Of a stretch of DNA of 64,000 bases, positions 52,838 through 61,698 are shown piece by piece. The stretch comes from Mycobacterium deserti (GTDB taxonomy: Bacteria; Actinomycetota; Actinomycetes; Mycobacteriales; Mycobacteriaceae): assembly GCF_025345615.1 (NCBI RefSeq), contig NZ_JAODWD010000005.1, positions 186,001-250,000 of the forward strand. Reading direction: 5' to 3'. Each line of letters begins with the position of its first letter. Positions within the stretch are counted from its first letter, which is position 1. Under the pieces are notes generated by a model. It saw nothing but the letters and a program-made list of their open reading frames with translations, did not search any database and was not told the origin of the DNA. Position numbers and translations under genes: made by a program.

Positions 52838-53127
52838 TTGCGCATGTGCGTCCGTTCGACCAGGGTCACCTTCTGCCAGCTGAACGTCGCGTAGCGCAAC
52901 CGGTCGACCGGGTGGCCCCACAGGTTCACTTCCTGTTCTCGCGGCTCCGGCGGAGTCCCCGAGGAGGCGGCGAGCACCGCGATGACCGCGGCCAGCTCGT
53001 CGTCGGTCGGTTTGCCCTTGACGACCTGGATATGGGGGTCGTGTGCCTGGCTCGGCCGCTCGTCGGCCTCAAGTGGCTCGCTCACAGGTGCCTCGCTCAC
53101 AGGTGCCGGATTGTTCGCCCCGCTCAC
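52834..53127 (-). CDS. accE5: Acyl-CoA carboxylase epsilon subunit AccE5
   Basis: This 97-residue small subunit stabilises the AccA3-AccD5 complex. The conserved AccE part is HIQVVKGKPTDDELAAVIAVL, followed by a Pro/Glu linker and LWGHPVDRLRYATFSWQ. The N-terminal 30 residues are repetitive (PAPVSEAPVSEPLEAD). It is shorter than the M. tuberculosis protein, which has a longer N-terminus. GTG 53127 overlaps accD5, and its stop overlaps maf. Confidence 0.9.
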   Translation of the reverse strand: MSGANNPAPVSEAPVSEPLEADERPSQAHDPHIQVVKGKPTDDELAAVIAVLAASSGTPPEPREQEVNLWGHPVDRLRYATFSWQKVTLVERTHMRK

Positions 53128-54764
53128 AGTGGGATGTTCCCGTGCTTCTTCGGCGGCATCTGCGTGATCTTGCGCTCCAGCAGGCGCAGCGCGGTGCCCA
53201 CGTAGCCGCGGGTGTGCGACGGCGGGATCACCGCGTCGACGTAACCGCGTTCGGCGGCGATGTACGGGTTGACCAACGTGTCCTCGTACTCCTGCTGAAG
53301 TTGCAGTCGCAGCCCGTCGACGTCGTCGCCGTTCTTGGCCGCCTCTTTGAGCTTGGACCGGTAGACGAAGCCCACCGCACCCGAAGCGCCCATCACCGCG
53401 ATCTGAGCCGTCGGCCACGCGACGTTGACGTCGGCCCCCATCTCCTTGGACCCCATCACGCAGTACGCGCCGCCGTAGGCCTTACGGGTGATGACGGTGA
53501 CCTTGGCGACGGTCGCCTCACCGTAGGCGTACAGCAGCTTGGCGCCCCGCCGGATGATGCCGTTGTATTCCTGCTCGGTGCCGGGCAGGAAGCCGGGAAC
53601 GTCGACCAGCATGACGATCGGGACGTTGAAGCAGTCACAGGTGCGGATGAAGCGGGCCGCCTTCTCCGAGGCGTTGATGTCCAGGCAGCCGGCGAACTGC
53701 GTCGGCTGGTTGGCGACGATGCCGACCGGACGGCCGTCGACACGTCCGAAGCCGACGATGATGTTGGTCGCGTAGCCCGCCTGGACTTCGAGGAACTCGT
53801 CGTCGTCGAGGATGCGCGTGATGACCTCGTGCATGTCGTACGGCTGGTTCGGCGAATCCGGGATCAGCGTGTCCAGCTCGAGGTCTTCCTCGGTGAGGTT
53901 GTCCTCGATCGCGCCCGCCGTATCGGGCATGGCGTAGCGCGGCGGGTCGGCGTAGTTGTTCGACGGCAGGTAGGACAGCAAGTCGCGCACGTAGTCGAAG
54001 GCGTCCTGTTCGCCGGAGGCGACGTAGTGCGCCAGACCCGACTTCGCCATGTGGGTGTGCGCGCCCCCGAGTTCCTCCATGGTCACCTCTTCGCCGGTGA
54101 CGGTCTTGATGACGTCCGGCCCGGTGATGAACATCTGGCTGGTCTGGTCGACCATCACGACGAAGTCGGTGAGGGCGGGGGAGTACACGTGCCCGCCTGC
54201 TGCGGCGCCCATGATCAGCGAGATCTGCGGGATGACGCCCGAGGCCAGGATGTTGTTGTGAAAGATGGTGCTGTACAGACCAAGTGAGACGACACCCTCT
54301 TGGATGCGCGCGCCCGCGCCGTCGTTGATGCCGATGAGCGGACGGCCGGTCTTGATCGCGAGTTCCTGAACCTTGACGATCTTCTCGCCGTACACCTCGC
54401 CCAGGCTGCCGCCGAAGACGGTCGCGTCCTGGCTGAAGATGCACACTTCGCGGCCGTCGATGGTGCCGTAGCCGGTGACCACGCCGTCGCCGAGTGGCCG
54501 GTTGGCCTCCAGCCCGAAGTTGGTGCTGCGATGGCGTGCCAGCGCGTCGAGTTCGACGAATGAATCCTCGTCCAGCAGGGCCAGGATCCGCTCTCGCGCG
54601 GTCAGCTTGCCCTTGGCGTGGACCTTCTCGACCGCAGCCTCGCCGACCGGGTGCAGGGCCTCCTCGGTCCGCTTGCGCAGATCGGCCAACTTGCCCGCGG
54701 TGGTGTGGATGTCCGGCTCGTGTTCACCGGAGGGCTCGACCGACGGCTCGGTAACGCTAGTCAT
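53124..54764 (-). CDS. accD5: Propionyl/acetyl-CoA carboxylase beta subunit AccD5
   Basis: This 546-residue carboxyltransferase transfers CO2 from biotin to propionyl-CoA, giving methylmalonyl-CoA for multimethyl-branched lipids. Both crotonase-fold halves are visible: GASGARIQEG-like INDGAGARIQEGVVSLG in the N-terminal half, where acyl-CoA binds, and VPGFLPGTEQEYNGIIRRGAK in the C-terminal half, where biotin binds. It is the first gene of the accD5-accE5-maf operon. In M. tuberculosis birA is its other neighbour; here a methyltransferase follows. Confidence 0.94.
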   Translation of the reverse strand: MTSVTEPSVEPSGEHEPDIHTTAGKLADLRKRTEEALHPVGEAAVEKVHAKGKLTARERILALLDEDSFVELDALARHRSTNFGLEANRPLGDGVVTGYGTIDGREVCIFSQDATVFGGSLGEVYGEKIVKVQELAIKTGRPLIGINDGAGARIQEGVVSLGLYSTIFHNNILASGVIPQISLIMGAAAGGHVYSPALTDFVVMVDQTSQMFITGPDVIKTVTGEEVTMEELGGAHTHMAKSGLAHYVASGEQDAFDYVRDLLSYLPSNNYADPPRYAMPDTAGAIEDNLTEEDLELDTLIPDSPNQPYDMHEVITRILDDDEFLEVQAGYATNIIVGFGRVDGRPVGIVANQPTQFAGCLDINASEKAARFIRTCDCFNVPIVMLVDVPGFLPGTEQEYNGIIRRGAKLLYAYGEATVAKVTVITRKAYGGAYCVMGSKEMGADVNVAWPTAQIAVMGASGAVGFVYRSKLKEAAKNGDDVDGLRLQLQQEYEDTLVNPYIAAERGYVDAVIPPSHTRGYVGTALRLLERKITQMPPKKHGNIPL

Positions 54765-54799
54765 GGTCGTCGATGCTAACGAACGGCCTTAAAGTCCCC

Positions 54800-55558
54800 T
54801 TAAGCAGGCTTGCGCAACACCACGGCCGCGAAGCTCGTGAGCGCGGGCACCGGGTGCTTGATGAGGAACCGCGACTTCGCGCGTTCGATCGCGTCCAGCG
54901 GCTTGACCACGTGGTAGTAGTGATGGCCGTACGCCCCGTGCCATTCCTCGACCTCGAACCCGACGCTTTCGAACCGCCGGATGGCCCGCTTCGTCGGGCC
55001 GGTGGTCCACCGGTAGTGGGCCGGGAACTTGTCCATATTGCCCAGCTGTAGGCGGCCCGGCTGAACCTTGTCGAGCAGCGCGCGCGCCGCCTTTTCCGGC
55101 ATCAGCTTGTTGACCACGAACGGGAACGTGAACAGCGTCGGGAAGTAGTGCACCGACAAGCCACCCGGACGCAACAGGTTGAAGCAGTTCTGATGGAACA
55201 TTCGCGCGTCGGGCAAGTGCTCACACAGCATCTTGGAGAACAACAGGTCGTAGGTGTTGTGCTCGTCGTTGATCGGCCGGCACAGGTCGGCGACGCGGGT
55301 CTCGAGGTCGCCCTGCGCCTTGTCGAGTTCGACGGCCGAGATGTCGATGACCACGCGGTGATTGGCGAAACCCCACTTGTCGGCGTCACCGATGATCGGG
55401 TTCGCGCCGCCCCCGAGTTCGGCCACGCGGTCGACGCCTTCGCGTTGCGCGAGTTCGCGGACGAAGTTGTCGTAGCCCTTCCACAGCGCGTCGACGTCCG
55501 TGTACTCAACTCGGCCTTTGCGGCTGATCACCGCGCCGGCGAAGTCGTCGTTTCCCAT
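54800..55558 (-). CDS. SAM-dependent methyltransferase of the glycan locus
   Basis: This 252-residue class I methyltransferase has motif I VAELGGGANPIIGD near residue 45 and VVIDISAVELDKAQ for SAM binding. The C-terminal half has HYYHVVKPLDAIER. It probably O-methylates a sugar or lipid. ATG 55558 with GGAGTG upstream is preferred to the frame start at 55702. It is divergent from the second glycan block across a 328-bp promoter region. Confidence 0.78.
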   Translation of the reverse strand: MGNDDFAGAVISRKGRVEYTDVDALWKGYDNFVRELAQREGVDRVAELGGGANPIIGDADKWGFANHRVVIDISAVELDKAQGDLETRVADLCRPINDEHNTYDLLFSKMLCEHLPDARMFHQNCFNLLRPGGLSVHYFPTLFTFPFVVNKLMPEKAARALLDKVQPGRLQLGNMDKFPAHYRWTTGPTKRAIRRFESVGFEVEEWHGAYGHHYYHVVKPLDAIERAKSRFLIKHPVPALTSFAAVVLRKPA

Positions 55559-55886
55559 GTAGTCACTCCGGTGGTAGTTTGCTGAACGCCACACTATACC
55601 CGCTCCGGGCGCATCCCTGCTTAACAAGAGTTCGACGGCCGGGACGCACCGGATGAAAGATCGACAACCGACCGAACCGCATATCGAAACAACCTGGTCC
55701 ACGGCGTAGCGACGGTGATTTTGATGTCGGCCTGCGGTGTCCGTCCGGCACGCCGGGCGAACAGATTGTCAGCACGGGTTTCCGCGGCGAGTATCGTGGG
55801 GCAGCAGTTTCGCTCGTGGCCGGAACCGATTAGCGGTTGAATTGGTTCCGCCAGGACCGGATCCAGCTTTCAGCCATTTACCGACA
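55559..55886. other. Divergent promoter region of the second glycan block
   Basis: No gene is seen in these 328 bp. They contain TATCGT at 55792-55797, shared with two other glycan promoters, and a hairpin made by CGGAACC (55821-55827) and GGTTCCG (55844-55850) in the presumed leader of the glycosyltransferase. The region is AT-rich around 55600-55700. Confidence 0.55.
55792..55797 (+). promoter_or_regulatory. Putative -10 box of the second glycan block
   Basis: TATCGT in CGAGTATCGTGG, about 90 bp before the ATG at 55887. It matches the boxes at 43917 and 45922. A TTGTCA at 55766-55771 is a possible but widely spaced -35. Confidence 0.35.
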
Positions 55887-57071
55887 ATGACCAATACGGC
55901 GTTCGCAAGGGGTTTTCGCGTGCAAGGGACTCGCAAATACGACGGGACCGACGGTCCCAAGGTGGCGATTGCCCATGATTACCTGACGCAGCTCGGCGGC
56001 GCGGAAAAGATCGTGCTGTCGATGAGCAAGGCGTTTCCCGAAGCGCCGATCTACACCATGCTCTACGAGCCGTCGACCACCTATCCGGAGTTTGCTGACC
56101 GGGATATCAGGGTGTCCGGACTGAACAAGATTCCGCTGGCGCGCAAGCACCACCGGGCCGCGCTGCCGATCTTTCCGCTGGTGGCCCGTTCGGTTTTCGT
56201 CGACGCCGACATCGTGCTGACGAGCACCAGCGGCTGGGCACACGGCTTCCGCACCCGCGGGCGCAAATTGATCTACTGCTATTCGCCCGCCCGGTGGCTG
56301 TATCTGTCCGACAAGTACCTGGGCGACGACTCGAACATCCTCAAGCGGGCGGGGCTGCGGCTGACCGCGCCCTATCTCAAGGCGTGGGACCGCCGGATGG
56401 CACATGCGTCGGACAAGTATTTGGCCATCTCCACGCTGATCCAGGGCCGCATCAAAGAGACCTACGGCATCGACGCCGACGTACTGTTCGCCCCGGTGGC
56501 CATGTCGCAGACCTACGACACCGAGCCGGTTCCCGGCATGGATTCCGGCTCCGAAGGCGGCCCCGGCGATTTCTACCTGGTCGTGTCGCGGCTGCTTCCG
56601 TACAAGAACGTCGACGTGATCGTGCGCGCATTCGCGGGCGCCGACCGGCAGCTCGTGGTCGTCGGCAGGGGTCCCGACGGCGACCGGCTGCGGGCAATGA
56701 AGACGGACAACGTGCGCATGGTGTCGGACCTGACCGACGGCCAGATGGCGTGGCTCTACAAGAACTGCCGGGCGCTGATCGCCGCCAGCTTCGAGGACTA
56801 CGGGCTCACCCCGATCGAGGCGGGCGTGTGGGGGCGCCCCAGCGTCGCGCTGCGGTTCGGCGGTTTCCTCGACACCATCGATGAAGGTGTCACCGGCATG
56901 TACTTCGACGAGCCGGAGCCACACGCCATCGCCGCGGCGCTGGACCGGTTCGAGGCGTCGACCTTCGACGCCGACAAGATCCGTCGCCATGTGGAACAGT
57001 TCACCGAGGAACGCTTCTCCGAAAAGCTGTACGCGGCCGTCGACGATTTGGCAGCCCTAGATGTCAGGTGA
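55887..57071 (+). CDS. GT4-family glycosyltransferase (WbaZ-like)
   Basis: This 394-residue GT-B transferase has an N-terminal domain starting VAIAHDYLTQLGGAEKIVLSM and the donor-site pattern YLVVSRLLPYKNVDVIV and ASFEDYGLTPIEAGVWGRP in the C-terminal domain. It is similar in layout to mannosyltransferases of O-antigen loci. GDP-mannose would fit because the next gene is a GDP-mannose 4,6-dehydratase-like enzyme, starting 11 nt before its stop. ATG 55887 or GTG 55920. Confidence 0.82.
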   Translation: MTNTAFARGFRVQGTRKYDGTDGPKVAIAHDYLTQLGGAEKIVLSMSKAFPEAPIYTMLYEPSTTYPEFADRDIRVSGLNKIPLARKHHRAALPIFPLVARSVFVDADIVLTSTSGWAHGFRTRGRKLIYCYSPARWLYLSDKYLGDDSNILKRAGLRLTAPYLKAWDRRMAHASDKYLAISTLIQGRIKETYGIDADVLFAPVAMSQTYDTEPVPGMDSGSEGGPGDFYLVVSRLLPYKNVDVIVRAFAGADRQLVVVGRGPDGDRLRAMKTDNVRMVSDLTDGQMAWLYKNCRALIAASFEDYGLTPIEAGVWGRPSVALRFGGFLDTIDEGVTGMYFDEPEPHAIAAALDRFEASTFDADKIRRHVEQFTEERFSEKLYAAVDDLAALDVR

Positions 57072-58026
57072 CGGCGGCACGGCGCTGGTCACCGGTGTGA
57101 CGGGCCAGGACGGTCGTTACCTGGCCGAGCTGCTGGTCGATCGGGATTATCAGGTGCACGGCGTGCCCTCGCCGCGGGCCGGCGCGGTGCCCGCGGGCGT
57201 CACACCCCACACCACTGATCTGCTGGATTCCGACGCCGTCGCTGCACTCGTGCAGAAGGTGCAGCCCGATCTGGTCTTTCACCTCGCCGCCGTGTCCTCG
57301 GTCGCCGCATCCTGGGCGGACCCGACATCGACCGCGCGGGTCAACGCCTTGTCCACGGCGACCCTGCTGGACAGCTGCCTACGTGTGCAGGACGGCTCTG
57401 GGCGCAAGATCACCGTAGTCAACGCCTCGACCTGTGAGATCTTCGCCGGAGCCGGCGACTCGCCGCAGACCGAGGCAACCCCGGTGCAGCCGATCTCACC
57501 CTACGGCGCGGCAAAAGCCATGGGCCACATGATGTGTCAGGTTTACCGGGCCAAGGGTCTCGAGGCCACGAACGCAATCCTGTACAACCACGAGTCGCCG
57601 CGGCGACCGGAACGTTTCGTCACTCGCAAGATCACCAAGGCCGTCGCCGCGATCGCCGCGGGCCGCCAAGATCGCCTCGTACTCGGCGATCTGAGCATCA
57701 AGCGCGATTGGGGGTGGGCGCCCGACTACGTCGAGGCGATGTACCGAATGGCGTTGCACGGCAAGGGTGACGACTTCGTCGTCGCCACCGGCGCGGCGCA
57801 CTCGATCGCCGAATTCGTCGAGGCCGCGTTCGCCATCGCGGGAGTTTCGCAGTGGCGACAATATGTCGAAAGCGACGATGCGTTGCTGCGGCCCGCGGAC
57901 CGGACGGTTATGGTCGGCGACGCCGCGAAGGCATCGGCACTGCTCGACTGGCGGCCGTCACTGACATTCGCCGATATCGTTGAGGCCATGGTTGTTTCGG
58001 ACCTAGAACAGGAGCGAATTTCGTGA
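57061..58026 (+). CDS. gmd: GDP-mannose 4,6-dehydratase family enzyme
   Basis: This 321-residue short-chain dehydrogenase has the nucleotide motif ALVTGVTGQDGRYLAELL, the YxxxK in ISPYGAAKAMGHMM, and the GMD-specific NHESPRRPERFVTRKI. It makes GDP-4-keto-6-deoxymannose, the precursor of GDP-rhamnose, GDP-fucose or 6-deoxytalose. It is about 50 residues shorter than canonical Gmd and lacks part of the N-terminal arginine loop. It overlaps the glycosyltransferase upstream and the acyltransferase downstream. Confidence 0.85.
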   Translation: MSGDGGTALVTGVTGQDGRYLAELLVDRDYQVHGVPSPRAGAVPAGVTPHTTDLLDSDAVAALVQKVQPDLVFHLAAVSSVAASWADPTSTARVNALSTATLLDSCLRVQDGSGRKITVVNASTCEIFAGAGDSPQTEATPVQPISPYGAAKAMGHMMCQVYRAKGLEATNAILYNHESPRRPERFVTRKITKAVAAIAAGRQDRLVLGDLSIKRDWGWAPDYVEAMYRMALHGKGDDFVVATGAAHSIAEFVEAAFAIAGVSQWRQYVESDDALLRPADRTVMVGDAAKASALLDWRPSLTFADIVEAMVVSDLEQERIS

Positions 58027-58700
58027 GTCGAGAGCCGGCCGTCACGGATCCGGACGTCGTCGCTGCCAAGGTCGCGGCCGCGCCGACGCTGAAACTGCCG
58101 CCACCGCCGACATACGATCTGCTGCCCGACGGCAGGGTCGCCAACTACCGGATGCAGAGCATGGGGCTGTTCCGCAAGGCCCGCAACCGGGTCGGGCAAC
58201 TGCTCTACAACATGTTCGTCACCCACATCCCGTCGCACCACGTCCGCCTCGCGTACCTGCGACTGTTCGGCGCCACCATCGGCAAGGGTGCGGCGGTCAA
58301 CCGCGGCACGACGGTTTTGGACATCGAGTTCCTCACCATCGGCAACAACACGACCGTGGGCGGGCGCTGCATGCTCGACGCTAGAGCCGGACTGTGGTTG
58401 GGCGACAACGTTATTCTGGCCAGCGACGTGCAGATGCTCGGAGGCGGTCACGATATCAACCACCCTGATTTCCTGCCCGTTCCCAATCCCACGGTGGTCG
58501 AGGACTACGTGTGGATCGCCAGTCGGGCGATGACCCTGCCGTGCCACATCGGCCGCGGCGCCGTCGTGGCCGCGCAGGCCGTGGTGATCAAGGACGTCGG
58601 CGAACTCGAGGTGGTCGGCGGCAATCCGGCGAAGGTGATCGCCAAACGCAGCCCCGGCGCTCTGCAGTACAGCGGCAGGTTCCGCGCGCCGTTCTGGTGA
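58023..58700 (+). CDS. Hexapeptide-repeat acyltransferase (paralogue 2)
   Basis: This 225-residue beta-helix acyltransferase has NRGTTVLDIEFLTIGNNTT, GGGHDINHPDF with the catalytic His, and EVVGGNPAKVIAKR. It is clearly paralogous to the proteins at 44025 and 59891 over its whole length. GTG 58023 overlaps gmd, and its stop overlaps the GTG of the glycosyltransferase that follows. It forms the first of two acyltransferase-glycosyltransferase pairs. Confidence 0.85.
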   Translation: MSREPAVTDPDVVAAKVAAAPTLKLPPPPTYDLLPDGRVANYRMQSMGLFRKARNRVGQLLYNMFVTHIPSHHVRLAYLRLFGATIGKGAAVNRGTTVLDIEFLTIGNNTTVGGRCMLDARAGLWLGDNVILASDVQMLGGGHDINHPDFLPVPNPTVVEDYVWIASRAMTLPCHIGRGAVVAAQAVVIKDVGELEVVGGNPAKVIAKRSPGALQYSGRFRAPFW

Positions 58701-59824
58701 GCATCGTCGATCTCAAGAAATACCGGCTGGTTTTCGTCGGTCCCGCCGACGGTCAAACCGCGGTGGGCGACTACTCCGAGGACCTGCTGCACCATCTGCA
58801 GCCCTACTTCGGCGAGATCGTCCAGCGGCGCACGCTGGGCCCAGGCGGCGAAACCGCCCGCAGTGTCTGGCAGCACCGCAAGGCGGTCGCCGAGCATGTC
58901 GCCGTGGGTCCGCCCGGGCGCGTGCTGGTGCATGCCGAGCTGGCCGCCGGCGGCATCGCGCCGTTCTGGTCCACGGTGGGGCTGGGCAAAGTGCCCGTCA
59001 CCGCGACGGTGCATGATCCACCCCAGGGCATCTGGTGGCCGGCCCGAACGAAGTACCTTGCCGGGCACCGGTTGTTGATGCACGGACTGCACTACCCGCT
59101 GCGGCCGGTCTCACGGGCGATCGAGGGCGCGGCCAACGGTCGGCGAACGATCTTCGCGCTCAGCGAGATTGGCCGGCTGTCCATCGAGATGACGTTCCCG
59201 AAGACCAAGACCGTCTACATCCCGTACCTGGTGCGCGAGCGCCCCGTGATCAAGCCGGCACACTTGCGGCCCAAGGCGATCGGCTTCTTCGGATTCGTCT
59301 ACCGCGGCAAGGGATTCGAGCAGATCGCACGCATCAGGAAAGAGCTCCCCGACGATATTCTGATCAGGGTCGCGGGCCGCGGTACCGAGATGCTGCCGCA
59401 GGCCGACGGGGTGGAGATCGTCGGCCCGGTGGACGGCGCGCAGGAGGATGCGTTCTTCGAATCGGTGCGCGCGATCGTGATCCCCTACGGGAAGCGGCAT
59501 TTCTACGCCGACACATATCCCGCGTCGTCGGTGGCCGCGCACGCCTTCGCCTACCGCACCCCGATCGTGTGCACGGGCTACGGCTCGCTTGCCGAATTCG
59601 ACGAGCAGACCGGGGCCGTGGTGGTGCCGATGTTCGGCGCAGATCCCCGCGCGCTGCCCGCCGGCTTCTCGGCCGAGATCACCGCGCTGGTCAACGACGA
59701 CGCGCGGGTGGCGCAGCTCGGCGAGAACGCCGATCGCACGCGCCAGGAACGGTCGGCGGCACGGACCGCCGCGGCATACGCCGCCGTGTGGTCGAACATG
59801 CTGGCAAATCCTGCGGACCCCTGA
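58697..59824 (+). CDS. Glycosyltransferase, member 1 of a duplicated pair
   Basis: This 375-residue transferase begins SIVDLKKYRLVFVGPADGQT and has ATVHDPPQGIWWPART in the N-terminal domain, IGFFGFVYRGKGFEQIA at the domain junction, and YADTYPASSVAAHAFAYRTP in the C-terminal donor domain. It lacks a classic EX7E motif in the usual form. It is closely similar to the gene at 60568, with the same HAELAAGG and GLHYPLRPVSR blocks. Donor unknown. Confidence 0.82.
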   Translation: MSIVDLKKYRLVFVGPADGQTAVGDYSEDLLHHLQPYFGEIVQRRTLGPGGETARSVWQHRKAVAEHVAVGPPGRVLVHAELAAGGIAPFWSTVGLGKVPVTATVHDPPQGIWWPARTKYLAGHRLLMHGLHYPLRPVSRAIEGAANGRRTIFALSEIGRLSIEMTFPKTKTVYIPYLVRERPVIKPAHLRPKAIGFFGFVYRGKGFEQIARIRKELPDDILIRVAGRGTEMLPQADGVEIVGPVDGAQEDAFFESVRAIVIPYGKRHFYADTYPASSVAAHAFAYRTPIVCTGYGSLAEFDEQTGAVVVPMFGADPRALPAGFSAEITALVNDDARVAQLGENADRTRQERSAARTAAAYAAVWSNMLANPADP

Positions 59825-59853
59825 GGCGGTGCTCGTACCTAGAACTTCGACGC

Positions 59854-59859
59854 TATTGT
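59854..59859 (+). promoter_or_regulatory. Putative -10 box before acyltransferase paralogue 3
   Basis: TATTGT (TANNNT) lies 31 bp before the GTG at 59891. The preceding intergenic space is only 66 bp, so this may be an internal promoter. Confidence 0.3.
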
Positions 59860-59890
59860 TAGTCGGCCGCAACGAACAGGAGCATCCTCG

Positions 59891-60559
59891 GTGACTGTAG
59901 AACCCGACACCGCTGACCCGCAGGACGTGGCTCGCAAGCTCGCCGCTGCGCCTACGTTGAAGATCCCACCGCCGCCGGAATGGGTGTTCGGGCCGGACGG
60001 CCATGTGGTGGACATCCTCCAGGAGGGGATGGGGTTCAAGCGCAAGCTGCGCAACTATCTGGGCGAACTGGGCTACAACATGATCGTCACCCATATTCCG
60101 GTGCAGGCGGCGCGCCAGGGTTATCTGCGGCTGCTCGGCGCGCACATCGGCCGCAACTGTGTCATCAGCCGGGGCACCAAAGTGCTCAGCATCGAGTTCT
60201 TGACGTTGGGCAACAACACGACCGTCGGGAGCCGGTGTCTGCTCGACGCGCGCGGCGGGCTGTGGATCGGCGACCATGTCACCATCGAAAGGGATGTGCA
60301 TCTGCTCGGCGGTGGCCACGACATCAACCATCCGGACTTCCTGCCGGTGCCGATCCCTACCGTCGTCGAGGATTACGTATACATCGGCAACCGGGCCATG
60401 ACGCTGCCCAGCCTCGTCCACCGCGGCGCCGTCGTGGCCGCCCACTCGCTGGTCATCCGCGACGTCGACGAGTTGGCGGTGGTGTGCGGAAATCCAGCCA
60501 AGCCATACGCCAAGCGCAACCCGGACGCGGTCCCGCCGCGCGCGGACAGCGGTACATAG
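59891..60559 (+). CDS. Hexapeptide-repeat acyltransferase (paralogue 3)
   Basis: This 222-residue protein aligns over its whole length with the acyltransferases at 44025 and 58023: SRGTKVLSIEFLTLGNNTT and GGGHDINHPDFLPVPIP are shared. The C-terminal pocket reads VVCGNPAKPYAKR instead of VVGGNPAKVIxKR. GTG 59891 follows ACAGGAGCAT. It forms the second acyltransferase-glycosyltransferase pair. Confidence 0.85.
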   Translation: MTVEPDTADPQDVARKLAAAPTLKIPPPPEWVFGPDGHVVDILQEGMGFKRKLRNYLGELGYNMIVTHIPVQAARQGYLRLLGAHIGRNCVISRGTKVLSIEFLTLGNNTTVGSRCLLDARGGLWIGDHVTIERDVHLLGGGHDINHPDFLPVPIPTVVEDYVYIGNRAMTLPSLVHRGAVVAAHSLVIRDVDELAVVCGNPAKPYAKRNPDAVPPRADSGT

Positions 60560-60567
60560 CGACTCCG

Positions 60568-61698
60568 ATGTCCGACTCTCTGAAGGATTTTCGGCTGGTC
60601 TTCGTCGGCCCGGCCGAAGGGCAGACCGCCGTGGGCGACTACTCCGAGTACTTCGCGCGCGCGGTACGGCCCTACTTCGGCGAGGTGGTCGAAGTACGCA
60701 CGGGCGGACCCGGGGTCGACGGGGTGCGCGACATCGGCAGACACCGCAAGGCCGTGGCCGCAGCCGTCGAACAGGCACCACCGGGGCGCGTGCTGGTGCA
60801 CGCCGAACTGGCCGCGGGCGGGGTGTCGGCGTTCTGGGCCACCGCCGGACTGGCCGGAGTTCCGGTCACGGCGACCATCCACGATCCGCCGCAGGGTATC
60901 TGGTGGCCCGCCCGCACCCGCTTCGTCGCCCACCACCGTCTGCTGATGCACGGCCTGCACTACCCGCTGCGACCCGTGTCGCGGGTGCTCGAGGGAGCGG
61001 TCAACGGGCATCGAATGCTGTTCGCGCTGAGCAAGATCGGGTCGCGCTCGATCACCATCACCTACCCCGGCGCCAACGTCGTCTACGTACCACACCTGGT
61101 CAAGCCCAGGCCGGACATCCTGCCCGCGCAGTCCCGGCCGAGGGCCATCGGCTTCTTCGGGCACGTCTACCGCGGCAAGGGTTTCGAGCTGATCGCCGCC
61201 ATCCGCAAGCTGCTGCCACCCGACATGACGGTACGCGTGGCGGGCCGCGGCACCGAACACCTGCCCAGCGCGGACGGCGTCGAGATCGTCGGTCCGGTCG
61301 AGGGCCGCGACGAGGACGCGTTCTTCGAGTCGGTGCGCGCGATCGTCATTCCGTACAACAAGAGGCACTGGTACGCCGAGACCTATCCCGCCTCGGGTGC
61401 GGTGGCCAACGCGATGGCCTACCGAACTCCCGTGGTGTGCACCGCTTATGGTTCGTTGGCCGAACTCGACGAGGCCAGTGGAGCCGTCGTGGTGCGCGCC
61501 GACACCGACCGGCCCGGGGCGGCCGCGCGCGACCTGTCCGCCGCGATCGTAGAACTGGTCGACGACCAAGCGCGGCTCACCCGCATCGGCGACAACGCCG
61601 AACGGTGCCGGCACGCCCGCTCCGACGTCAGCACGGCGCAAGCCTTCGCGGCCGCGTGGACGAAATTGCTGGCGGGCACGGTCGAAGCGTCGACATGA
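60568..61698 (+). CDS. Glycosyltransferase, member 2 of a duplicated pair
   Basis: This 376-residue protein is a close paralogue of the transferase at 58697: DFRLVFVGPAEGQTAVGDYS, ATIHDPPQGIWWPART, IGFFGHVYRGKGFEL and YAETYPASGAVANAMAYRTP are shared. ATG 60568 lies 8 nt after the acyltransferase stop. Divergence between the two copies suggests separate acceptors or linkages. Its stop overlaps the flippase start by 4 nt. Confidence 0.82.
   Translation: MSDSLKDFRLVFVGPAEGQTAVGDYSEYFARAVRPYFGEVVEVRTGGPGVDGVRDIGRHRKAVAAAVEQAPPGRVLVHAELAAGGVSAFWATAGLAGVPVTATIHDPPQGIWWPARTRFVAHHRLLMHGLHYPLRPVSRVLEGAVNGHRMLFALSKIGSRSITITYPGANVVYVPHLVKPRPDILPAQSRPRAIGFFGHVYRGKGFELIAAIRKLLPPDMTVRVAGRGTEHLPSADGVEIVGPVEGRDEDAFFESVRAIVIPYNKRHWYAETYPASGAVANAMAYRTPVVCTAYGSLAELDEASGAVVVRADTDRPGAAARDLSAAIVELVDDQARLTRIGDNAERCRHARSDVSTAQAFAAAWTKLLAGTVEAST

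Noticed and set aside
59111..60781. 556-codon minus-strand frame across the glycan locus
   Set aside because: It runs antisense to three well-supported genes and has no recognisable domains. The parallel antisense frames at each paralogue reflect their shared codon pattern.
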